A stretch of DNA of 64,000 bases from the NCBI RefSeq assembly GCF_964275005.1, contig NC_092685.1, positions 32,540,866 to 32,604,865 of the forward strand. Reading direction: 5' to 3'. This stretch comes from Diadema setosum. Lineage: Eukaryota; Echinodermata; Echinoidea; Diadematoida; Diadematidae. The position numbers and the translations under genes were made by a program. Below are positions 13,691 to 24,599 of this stretch, in pieces. Each line of letters starts with the position of its first letter. Position 1 is the stretch's first letter. Below the pieces are notes generated by a model. It made no database searches. It saw only the letters and a list, made by a program, of their open reading frames with translations, and was not told the DNA's origin.

Positions 13691-16600
13691 TTTCTGTAGT
13701 TTGCTTCCGTGGTGCGCTGTGAACGTCACACATAGTCATATTAGATGTAGATGACTGAGATAAGTTTGCTAACCGTGCTGACATTAGTTTGCGTTATTTA
13801 GAAATATTATAGCAATTCAGTTGTACTTCTACGCGTCGTCGTCAGAACTGAATAGCGCAGTTTAGGATGAACTGTAGACCCAGCATTTTAAGATTTTACT
13901 CCCTGCCCCTCGTATGCTAATGCCTCTACCTACGGCTGCCTATTGTTCAAGACTCAACACATGGAACACATGTTGCGTAATAATTGGTAGACGTCTTTAT
14001 TTCGTAGGAGACTTTAAAAAGTCTCTAGCAGTGCGTGATTTAGAGTGCTCACGCACGATTTTTTTTTTGTTTTGTTTGTTTGTGTGTGTGTGTGTTTGTG
14101 TGTTTGTGTGTTTATACTGGGCATTTGCAAAGTTTTTGATGGGCATGATCTCATTAAGGAAACATTTACCGCTGTGTGCCATTATTTAAGGGCAAAGTCA
14201 TCAAGGAAGGCTTCATTGCAACAAGGATTTTTTTTTTCTTAATGGAGAGCGGTCAAGACAAACAGAAAACTGGGCATCAAATCTTATCACAAACGAGGAT
14301 CAAGGTGTGCTACCATGCCTTTCATGTTTACATCCTGTCACAATCTGAAGGTCAGTGAATATTTGAAACAACGGTGACCCGCTATCTGGTCATCTATCGT
14401 CCGTGTTAAAAGGTGAATGCTGATCCCACCTCAAGGATCCTAATTTGAATATAAAGCCCGTAGTATGGGGCAGTCGTGTGTGATGAATGGGGTAACCTCG
14501 GGTTCAACAAACTCATCCAGGAACCACCTGTTGATTCCGCTTTGCTCGATTTCTGACCTTTTCAGAACACAAAAGAGAACAGCTAAAATCAAATCAAGCA
14601 AATACATCTAGGGTATCGTACCGTATTTTCACCTCAAATACGAATACTGGATCGACTTGACCAAAACTTCTGTATGACAATGGGATTATAATCATGAACT
14701 CCATATTGCAACAGATTCAAGCATGTGAATAATTATACAGACAGTGATTACAACTACATGTAGGCTATATAGTTTCATATAACATACCTTATTTTCCTGG
14801 GATGAATTTTCTCGAAAATGCCATTAATGATCATTTTCGATCAGGGGTATTGCACCAGCTTAAAACGGACAGGAGACACGTTTTTAGCTTGCCTGAGCCA
14901 AAGACTCATACGGCGAGCCATTGCGATCATTCATCGGCCGGCTTGCGTCGTACCTTCTGCCTATTCTTTTTCCCCTTTACATTCAGTTTCCTCAAGCAAA
15001 TTCCATGACCGAATTCCTCAAAACTTTGCAGGTATATCCATCACATGGTGATACAATCTCAATTTGTTGTAATTGGTGACTGTAGTTTCAAGTGCATGGC
15101 GGATCAGGGGTGCATCACCCGGGACCCTGTGGATGGGGCATAATTGGGACCCACTTAGTACATTTTCACCGTCGTCTTAAAAACCGCATCAAATTTGGCA
15201 AGTACTATGCCAAGGGTGATAAATTGTACATATTTTTTACAAATGGATCCATGTCCCCGCCTGAGCCCCGGGGGAGCCAGGCAGACCCCCGAAATCAGAG
15301 AATCCTTTAAAAAAAAGAAATCAGTTTCTGATCAGTTCAGTGCTTGTTTATGTCGATGAAGGGCAATTTGTCAATCAGTTGCAATGAAAAACATCTCGAC
15401 TGAAGAATTTCATGAATTTGTAATGAATAATTACGCAGTACCCGCTGCATGCCATAAGGATTAGAACCAACACTTACTGTCAGGCGGAAGCTCGGTGGTC
15501 TATTGGAGATGACGCCTGTCCGGTGATCAGGAGGTCGTAGGTTCGAATCCTGCTCGAGTATATACGCCCATGGCTTTTTATCATGGCTACTACTAAAACA
15601 CTGATCAATTCAGTGCTTATTTACGTCGATGTAGGGCAATTGTCAATCAGTTGCAATGAAAAACATCTCGACGGAAGAATTTCATGAAGCAGAAATTATA
15701 GAGCTAGAATACCGTAAATAATTATGCTCGTTTATGAGTGCACTTTCAAGTTTGGTCATGTCAGATCCAGAAGTTCCCCGCTGGGACGGGGGTGTCAGAG
15801 TGGGGCCGATTTTCAGATTCTCCCCATGGTTATCTGCTTGAAAAAAAAATGGTCATATTTGTCCTCAAATTGGTTGATAGAATATTTATTGTAAGTTGTA
15901 TGTAAGTATGTAAGTTTGTTATGTGCCAGATCTAGGGATGCATCATCCCTTTTCAGCTGGAACCGAATTTGGGGCCAGTTTTCACATTTTGATCTTCTTT
16001 TTTTAACTCGTGGTCAATTTTATACAAATACGATGGCAGGTATATATATCGGCAACGTGATATCATTTTCAAATGGCACCATTTCTTCCATGGAGACCCC
16101 CAAAGCCCCCACCCCAAATCTGCTATGTTCTTCCTGGATACTATTGTCTGCAAGTCTAGAATGTGTGAAAAAGGTGAACTTGTGATACTCGGTCAAGCGC
16201 TATGCCCACTTGATCTCTTGTTTCGCTTTGTCATGTTCTTAAAGATTATTCTTGTGATGGTGGCAGTCCGAAGCCTTCAATCACTGTGACGTAACGTGAT
16301 GTCAAAGTTCGGACCTTGTTTGGAAGACGACGTGATGTCTGTCATTATCTTATGATACGCCCTCATGCTTAAGATTTCAAGTTACTTCCTTGCATTAGTG
16401 TCGTTACGTGTACATAACATGTAAGTGTGATATCAGACTGCGACTGGAACATGTGGACCTTTAATGCGTTGGTCACCAAAATATGAATATGAATGGATGA
16501 AATAGAAGTTTGCCTCATGCAGCTATCTCATGGTCCAGAGAACCTTGCCTGATGAGTGTACTGTACATGACATATGATTACAGAGTGTCATGATTATGAA

Positions 16601-19600
16601 TTGTACTGTATGATCCCCACTTCGAAGCTCAATTCCCTATATTTTATTCTTATCATATATGTAGCAAAATATATTTCCTGTAACAAAACGATTAATTATC
16701 ATATCGAGGTTTTGTGACTAATAGTAGCTTCAAATGTAAATAATATTTATGTTGGCGGGAATGCCGTTTAAGTTTTTCCTCTCAATTGGTGTACTTCGTA
16801 TACCTGTATTAATTTGATGTATTTTATTCCATTCGTAGGATCTGCGCTATAGTTGTGGAAAGAACCTAATTGTCAGTCCGGCTTTCTTTTTTTTTTTCCA
16901 CGTAAAGTTAGATTTCCTCTGTGTAGAAAAGCGAAGTGATCATTCGGAGCAGTAAACGTTCAGCAACGTTGATCAATGTACAACCACGTTTTCCATTGTG
17001 TGACTGCCTTGTGCAACCGATATATAACGTCTGTTTGTTTTTTGTTTTTTCTCCACATACAGCTGCCTCAGCCGTGTATCAGTCGGGAATGTACGCCCTG
17101 GCCGCAAAGCTGCCGGAAGGATACACGCAGAGTTACATTGTTGGACAGGTGATTATGTGGCGAGGAAGTTGTACCTATCCCTCCGTAGCTATGATTACAT
17201 AATATATGCGCCAGCTGATTGCAATTTCCTCACAAACTGAAGGCAATGTGCCAGCTTGCACTTAGTTCATGTGCGCATTTCATTGCGTGACCTTTCATTT
17301 TTTTTTTTTTTTTCATTTGGTTAGACACTTTTCACTCGTTTTCAAAGCGACATAATGCATAAGCTTGCCTGATGCAACAATAATTTACGGAAGCTATGCT
17401 CTGACAAAGAATAAACTTGCGTAGACAAGGCGGCCAAAATGGCCCGTCATTGTACACTTGGGGAAGCGCCCGTTTCATTGTCATGCAATAAGTGCATTAA
17501 ACTTTTCTATGGTATTCCGATGTTTAACAATGTTTGGGTTTATCCTTCTGTAGTTCAGAGCATTGGTACAGTCAAAAACTTGTTCGCCTATATTGAAGAG
17601 AATAAGATCCCATGTGCTGCCTCTTAGCGTCATCATACGCTAGTCCGTGACAAAAAGTAAAGACAAATGGGAGATGTATAGATAAAATATTATGCTCATG
17701 TATTATAGTATCTGATAATAGTGTGCATTGTGTGTTCTTCTTGTGGGATAAGGTTTTAACACCGTCTCCATAATGTCTGTCTCTCTGTATTATCAGGGTA
17801 TTGGAGGCACGTTCGTCGCCGTTTTGTCAATTCTCTCTATTTCGTGTAAGTATGTTGTACCTTCACTTGTGTGATGAATTGTAATGGCCGGTGTTTTCAA
17901 CAAATTATTTTTTGGAACTCCATGGATTATTTGATGAACTCAATGCCGTTTTTGCGATGAAACACGTATTGAGGCATTCATATACTTTGTTTGCCTCTTC
18001 TTTTTCTTTCTTTTTTCGTACTTGAGTTGATTTGGCAAATATGGAATATGCTCTCAATGTGCTAAAAACAAAACAAAAACAAAACAGAATCAAACAAAAA
18101 ACGACAACCTAAACTGTCGGTAATTATCTGAGAGAACTGCGTTTTTGCAGTGTGATTGGAATTTGTGTGACGCTCCGAAATTTAGAAGTAAAATGCCTGT
18201 ACATACTGTAATTATAATTCGGGCAAGTGTCTTAGCTCCAAAAAAGCATTGTGCAATGACAAATTATAATACCATCACAGTATCGTCAGTCATTATTCTT
18301 TTATCGGCGATATCCTAGTTGGTGAGTTTGTGCCTCTTCAGTGCAGTCAGGCCATTCATAGAAGAATATAGAATCGTGCATTTTGTGGCTCGTCTGTTTG
18401 ATCAGAAAACGTAATTTGATCGTGACTTTCCTTTAAAAATCCTCGTTTGTTTTCCCCATTTGTTTTTCTCACAGTCGCCGGAAGTCTTCGTGGTGCGGCA
18501 ATAGGCTACTTCAGCTGCGCAGTTCTAGTTCTCTTCATTTGTTGTGTCACTTATGTGGCTCTCTTCAAAATGGTAAAGGAAATACTGTCAACTTGTGTGT
18601 GCTCTTTTGTCAAGTCTGAATTTACCTGGTGCAGATATATTTCCTATATCAGTGTTCAAATAAACTCATTGATGTATTTTTTAGTCGATAGGATAGTTTC
18701 TAGTTATACGTATATTTCTATCGGCAATGATCAATGCACGTATTACGATACTGGGATGAGGCCTTTAAGCACCAGTCGTAAAAGACGCCCTTGGCATGTC
18801 AAACAATAAGATGCTTTTCGGAGTTCATGGTTTGCCGTGTGGAAAATGAAACCGTGAATGTGATCAGTGACAGATACCAACTTCTTAATGAAATGTTAAC
18901 GCATAGTGTGTTTCATCATTTGTGTGCATTCGAGTGTATGAGATCGGAAGAGTTATGGGTGAAGTTTATATACCATTACAAGTGAGTTATTTTTCTGTTG
19001 GTTGCAAAAATATAAATATACATTGTATTTTGAAATGTTTTATGAAAGCAGAGTGAAAATGTTGACTTGTTATCGCAAATGCTAAGTACTTTGCTAATAT
19101 ATGTTTGGATATGACTGTAATTTCAGGCTGCCTCGTTTGATTGTCATTTCTGTTCCCTTGCCACTCGAACAGCGTGTCAGTATAGTCTGCTGATTTAGGC
19201 TTCTTGATAGTACAGTAGCAGTATTTGCTCATCAAGAGATACCTTACTCCCTGCTTGAAAAGGAGACTACACTAAGACGTATTTTATATTGGTGAATGTG
19301 TGTTCGTGTGTCTGTACGTGTGTGCATTTAGTTGTGTGTATACTGTTTATGTGTTTGTGCGTATATGTGTGTATGTCTGGTTGACTATGTGGGTGAATGG
19401 TAGTTTTGCATGTTTAATTGCGTGTAAGTAATGTATATTGTATTGTTCTTTCCACCAGCCCATTGTGAGGTACTACTTGGGCTTGATTCATATGTACTAC
19501 GATGACAAAGAGGCAGAGGCCAGCCTGGATGCTCCGTCAAACGAGCGTCTGCCGCTGTGGACAATTTTCAAGGAGGTAAACAGGACATGACCTGACTTGT

Positions 19601-21422
19601 TTGAACTAGGGAGAAGAGGAGCTAGTTAACTGTTATATAGACAAGAATTCCACCAGGGCGGGAACCCAATCTCTAGCGCTCTGTAGCAGTAAAGATGTTT
19701 CCTGGAGTTTGAGATTTGGGCAAGGGGAAGAGAATGGTCGGATGATTCAATATTTGTGTGTTGTTGTTTTTGTTTTTTTCTCACTGGATTTTATGTTGAT
19801 AGGCAGTAGATGATGAATAAACAGATAAAATGAAAAATAGTTACATAGATAGATATAGATAGACAGAGAAATAATATATGTAAAATATATAGACTAATAA
19901 GTACTGAATGAATCAATCAATCCAAGCAAGGTCGAGAGCGGTGAGGGGAAAGATCTCCCCGATTTACCTTCATCTCCACTTTGTTGAGGTCACTTACTGG
20001 TCAATCCATGCGGGCATCGATAGTTGGCCAAAATTACCTTGTGATTGTCGTCTACGGACTTAGTAAACGGTTTTGCAACAAAAATGAAGTAAACGACACC
20101 CCCCCCCCCCATTTCCTGTTAGACTCCGGTTCTAAAGGACAGGTATATTATAGAAAGGGGGGAAGTTTTAATGAACAATCCGTTCATCTGGCCCTTTTCT
20201 GTTGACAACGGAAAGCATAAAGACGGCGGAGATATTCAAGGTTGGCATGTCTGCAGCGAAGCGACGTTCAGTCTATCTGTTTTGGAAATGAAAAATGGCA
20301 GCAACATGAAAGCCATTGGTTAACGCTCGTCTTCATTATGCATACAATACTCATTGTCCGCTGTTTAACCAATAACAACGCCCTGAAGTTCAACAGAACG
20401 GAACAGACTAAACAAGAGGGGTTTATTTTTCTGCCTTTTTTGTGTGTGTATCTGTGTGTGTTTTTGCTGAAAAAAAAAACCCAAGAAAAAAGCAGAGTGA
20501 AACACCCGTAGTTGCTTAGCCCTATTCCCCCCCCCCCCCCGGTGGTTTCAAGTCCCTCAAAAAACCCGGTGGGATTAGGGTTAAATCATTGGATCATCTT
20601 ATGTTAATTTCCGATGTTTTATAGTAGATTTTGAATGGAGAAAGATGTTGAAAATCGTCTTTATGAACTAATCTAGTAGACCCATGTAAAAATTGCTTAA
20701 GATGGTTTTTAGCGCTTGGCTTGAAAGATTATACAATATTAACGCGGTGACAATTTAGAGTGATTGTATGGTTTTCATTGAGACCTTGCTTCAAGTTTCT
20801 AACTTCTTTTGGTAAGGTGATGAGAAATCTCGTTTGAAATATGAAAGAGCATGTAATTCCAAGAGGAATGTAATGTTTATTTGATGAAAATTGGTTTGAA
20901 ATGGCCGAGATATCCATAATAGAGCGATCTTATTGAAAGGTACGTAGGACTCGCCTTTTGTTAGGATTGCTTTGTTTTACTTTTTTTTTAATATCTCGGC
21001 CATTTCAAAAGAGATTTTCATCAAATTGACTTTGAATTCTTCTTAGAATGGTAATTAACATTTCATGAGTGGTTTCTTAGTATCTCTCAAAAAGTTAAAA
21101 GCTCAATCCTCATACTATACAATCACTTTAATGCTCCTGTTATGTTGCTCTTGTCTGAATTATGACAATTGTGTATATATTGTACAATGGGAAGAAAACG
21201 TCACCAATTTTCTTGTGTGCAACTCTCCTCAAATTTGCCCGTTGCAACGGACAGTCAAATAGACTCCTACATTACACGCAAATTTGAACTTGAACTGTTG
21301 ATATTGATGATTTAGTTGATATCATTGAATAAAGGCCTTACGCCTACCAATGTAAATGTTAGTGGGAAGAAAGAAATCGTATTGTCATTTTGTTTGTTGT
21401 TGGGCTTTTTTTATTTTTATTT

Positions 21423-21473
<51 letters not shown>

Positions 21474-23997
21474 TTTCATTAACATGTATTTATTTATTTT
21501 TTTTATTTTTATTTATTTATTTATCTATTTATTTATTTTTTTTTTTGGGGGGGGGGGAACAAATCTTGACAGTTTATCTTTGACATCTACTTGATTTTTC
21601 CTCCTCGGATGGAAGATGGGACAATTCGGAGTCGAAACAGCTGATGGAGATTCCAGCAGAAACAACGTTTCCGCGTAGAATGAGAGTGAGAGTGAGAGAG
21701 AGAGAGGGAGAGAGGGAAAATGATCGGGGTTAGGTAAACACCCAGAATGGCTTCCGTGATTGAGTGCGACTCAATGGCCGGTTACTGGATTACATCCTGA
21801 ACGGGTGTCCTGTGTTTCGTCACAGGTACACAAACGGGACTTTAAAAGAGTGCATTGAGGTGCACCGATGTACACTGACCCTCAAGTTCTTTGCAAGAAG
21901 TCAATTGAAATCAGACCTTGAGCTAAACATGATAACGTCACGCTTCCGCCGACAGATGTTGATGATAATACCCGTGTACATGCTATATTTTGCGCTGTGA
22001 TTCTAAAGAAACAACAATCCCTGTTTTAGAAGTACATGCTTTAAACCCAAGCTGGGAAAGTACTAAGACCCTATTTTGATAGTCTGGCATATTTTAGTCC
22101 CGAACAAGGAAAATGCTTGTGCAGATATCTATCCCCATCACACTATTTCTCACCCAAACTTGTGGTGTTTTGTTGTTGTCATTTATTCAACTTTGTTAAG
22201 CGATGCTCCCGTCTCTTTTATTATCTCACAAATGACTAGATCAAGATGCAGTTGTTTAACATCTGGATGACGTTCTTCGTAACCCTAGCCGTCTTCCCAG
22301 TCGTTTTGGCTGGAACGCCCTCTACACGCGCAGAATCGTCACCATTCCTGAAAACGTACTTCATCCCGCTCTGCTGCTTCTTCACCTTTAACCTCGGAGA
22401 CTTCTTTGGCAGTCTCCTCCCCAGTTGGGTTAGATGGGTAAGCTGCACCAGTCGTTTTTCATCTCAAAACGTGATGTCCTTATCATAAAGAGATCGTTAT
22501 TTCGTCTTTTCATGCCTCCGCCACGAAGGGTCGCCGGATGTATAATGTTTTCGGGCAAGAAGTAGAAAAAGAAGTGTGAAGTGTGTTGTGCATTTATTCC
22601 TTGAACGATATTTCAAGAACTTGACATTTGGTAATCACGCTCTATTTCCCTCTGTAGAAATACCCGAAGTTCACGTGGATTTTCGTCGTTAGCCGCCTCG
22701 TGTTCTTCCCGATCTTTCTCTTCTGCAACTACCGCCCAGAAACCCGCACCCTCCCTGTCCTCATTAATAACGACTACGCTTATGCCTTCATGGTCGTCCT
22801 TATGTCCATCTCCAACGGCTATCTCAAGACCGTCGTCATGATGGACGGACCTCAGTAAGTTCAATGAATACGTTTACAGAAATAGCTGAAGATGCAATGC
22901 AACGACAGAATGAAACCAAACAATCAATCAATTAAGCAAACACCGTAGAAGAGTTGATGATAATTATTGTTGTTATTTGAAAGCTAGGGGAAAACAAGAT
23001 TTTAGTTGTTACATGTAGTTTTCCAAATAGGAACTCCCACATCCAGTGCATGTTGACTTCTTCCAATGTGAATAGGAATAGAAAACAAAAATCTAAAACC
23101 CTTTTGTTTGTTTTTTGTTTCTTACAAAATATGCATTATCACAGATCGTTATCTTTCCATCCAGTTTTCACTTTCTCTACATCCACAAAAATCACCCCGT
23201 TCTTGTCTTGTGGTTATGTTATCAGCAGCATAGTCAGGAGAAAAAAGCATCACAATGTCTGATGTATGCGAGTCACAATGAGAAATTCGCAAAAATGATA
23301 GTGAGATAGATCTTCTAGAACTGCACCTGAGATAGTATGACAGTATGATTGCCCCCGAAACGTGAAAAAGGTTTCATACGATTGAGAGTATGGCAGGAAA
23401 AGGTGTGAAATTGTATGAAACCCGTCTTGCTAACGTGTGCTGGTGCACTTCATTATGGAAAGTGACTACCAGTAGATGCTGTTATGCTCATGACTTTTAC
23501 TTTTCAGGCATGAAAGGCAATTACGATTTTAGAGGGGTTGAGTTTAGTGGGTGCAGTTAAATCGGTATTCAAATGAACAATTAAATGGTTAAAAACGCTT
23601 GATTCTTATTTCAAGTAAACATTTCCTGAATTTGTGATGTGAATACACGTGAGCTGAAGCCATATTAGACACTGGATCGGAATTAGGAATTTGGGGGCAT
23701 TTAAGTTGTCTTTCAGAGTAGACCTTGGGGTTTATGTATTTCGACGCAGCTTTATATCACACAATACAGTGTTAGAGAGGAAGAGAGAGGATGTGTGAAA
23801 TTCCCCGACAGAAACTCTTATCGTGTAGCTGTGCACATAACCTAATTATGGTTGTCTCTTTTCATGGTGTCCACAGAATGGTGACGCATCCAGCCTGGGC
23901 AGGCAAGGCTGCCTCCATGATGGTGTTCTTCCTTATTCTCGGCATCTTCTGTGGTATCCAATTCTCCCTCTTCTTCCCCTGGGTGGTGTCTCTCTGA
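9645..23997 (+). CDS. Equilibrative nucleoside transporter (SLC29/ENT family), 12 coding exons
   Basis: Multi-pass membrane carrier for nucleosides. Coding exons: 9645-9925, 10312-10393, 10660-10793, 13039-13130, 13491-13541, 17063-17148, 17797-17845, 18475-18572, 19459-19575, 22240-22437, 22658-22854 and 23877-23997. All introns are GT-AG and all phases join, giving 501 aa plus stop. Residues 1-93 are a long hydrophilic N-terminal tail. TM1 (about 95-118) carries the family motif GVGTLYPWNSFITA. TM2 is GGFIPNVTFLFLALFF. The TM4-5 region contains LPEGYTQSYIVGQ then GIGGTF. Later segments hold TYFIPLCCFFTFNLGDFFG and SNGYLKTVVMMDGPQ, as in human ENT1-3. The ATG at 9645 has A at -3; Met6 (9660) is an alternative start. 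The tail has EGEPLV, a near-match to an acidic dileucine signal, so an ENT3-like intracellular location is possible but unproven. The loop between TM6 and TM7 is short. Oddity: the Arg four residues after the TM8 Asp in human ENTs is Ser388 here. The ENT1/2/3 orthology is not settled. Confidence 0.93.
12281..12790 (-). mobile_element. Possible LINE-type 3' tail in ENT intron 3
   Basis: Read on the minus strand, an AT-rich segment ends in a sequence like GAATAAAACCTTTATTGAA followed by a (TTGAA)n tract of about six units (12281-12306 on the plus strand). An AATAAA-like signal next to a short tandem tail is typical of some non-LTR retrotransposon 3' ends. No reverse transcriptase sequence was seen, so this would be only a 5'-truncated remnant. 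The extent of the AT-rich part is approximate. Confidence 0.35.
13358..13425. repeat. (ATT)n microsatellite in ENT intron 4
   Basis: About 20 ATT units with two ATC interruptions. It lies 66 bp upstream of the 51-bp exon 13491-13541. A (GT)n tract at about 13661-13680 lies on the other side of that exon. Confidence 0.9.
13542..15327. other. ENT intron 5, left part
   Basis: Intronic DNA between exons 13491-13541 and 17063-17148. Simple repeats include GT/TTTG runs near 14060-14112. No exon-like block was recognised. Confidence 0.5.
15328..15690 (+). mobile_element. tRNA-derived SINE with flanking repeated blocks, copy 1
   Basis: The centre (about 15488-15556) resembles a tRNA: an A-box-like region around GGTGGTCTATTGGAGATGAC and a perfect B box GGTTCGAATCC at 15540-15550. 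It is bracketed by two direct copies of one block of about 90-115 bp. This block contains 'cagtgctt', 'gtcgatg(t)agggcaa', 'tgtcaatcagttgcaatgaa' and 'catctcgac'. The copies are at 15328-15442 and 15601-15690. A second genomic copy with the same architecture lies at 33849-34145, so this is one dispersed composite unit and not a chance tRNA. The anticodon arm is poorly formed, so it is not a functional tRNA gene. Confidence 0.7.
15691..17062. other. ENT intron 5, right part
   Basis: No coding exon or clear repeat was recognised here. A short T11 run precedes the acceptor of exon 17063-17148, and an inverted pair GTCCGAA/TTCGGAC lies near 16266-16314. Confidence 0.5.
20759..21127. mobile_element. 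Palindromic MITE, family P, diverged copy (ENT intron 9)
   Basis: The ends pair as AGTGATTGTATGGTTTTCATTGAG and the inverse of CTCAATCCTCATACTATACAATCACT. They are flanked by TTAG on the left and TTAA on the right. The interior has 'tttgaaatggccgagatatcc' and its inverted partner 'atatctcggccatttcaaa', plus 'tatgaaagagcatgtaatt'. These inner blocks match the elements at 29821-30199 and 31379-31751, so all three belong to one family. This copy is much more diverged. Confidence 0.7.
21408..21557. repeat. (TTTA)n microsatellite ending in T9-G11
   Basis: About 120 bp of TTTA repeats with interruptions, then a T run and a G11 run. It lies in ENT intron 9. The Phe/Leu/Ile/Tyr-rich open frames across it are artefacts. 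Confidence 0.95.
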
Positions 23998-24388
23998 AAA
24001 AAAGAAAGCTTGTGTTGTACGTTCATGTAATGCACTAAATAATGTTTCTCTCACGCTTGCGCTCGCGTGGGGTCGGTACTGAGAGAAGCGCTAGAGAGTA
24101 CAATCGTACGTACCATGGTGGATCCGTGACAGCTGAACGTGTTATCTTCCATTTCATCCGGTCTTTCGGGCATCGTAGCTGTAGCGCGCCGGGGAATGAC
24201 CCCACCGAGACCAGAGGAGAACGTCGAGTGACAAATTTAAACGGTTTAAACGTTCAAAAGGTCATCACCTTGCATCATTTTCTTCGCATAGAGGTCAGCG
24301 TGCTTACCTCGTGCGATCGATATGTGTCCTATGTATGATGTCATCAGGGTAAGACAATGTCACAGAGCTCATTGTAATCTATTCTTGT

Positions 24389-24598
24389 AATAAACCTTTC
24401 GTACATCTAGTGATGAAAAGCAGATTATATATATATATATTTTGTTTTTACTTATTTCACTATTTTTTTTTTTCTGGACAGATGTTTTTGCTCGAGGTTT
24501 TCAGTAATTGATCTCTCGAAAGTGATCAAGCAGACCGTGACCCACATTTGTTCTTGTTTTTTGTTCATGTTTTCGCTTTATTTATTGTTCATAATAAA
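24389..24598 (+). terminator. Candidate ENT polyadenylation signals
   Basis: AATAAA occurs at 24389-24394 and again at 24593-24598, about 390 and 595 nt after the ENT stop codon at 23995-23997. Either could end the transcript. No other reason supports them beyond motif and distance. Confidence 0.5.
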
Positions 24599-24599
24599 C

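Noticed and set aside
15482-15560. Functional tRNA gene
   Set aside because: It has a good B box but a poor anticodon arm, and a second copy shares the surrounding non-tRNA blocks, so it is a SINE head.
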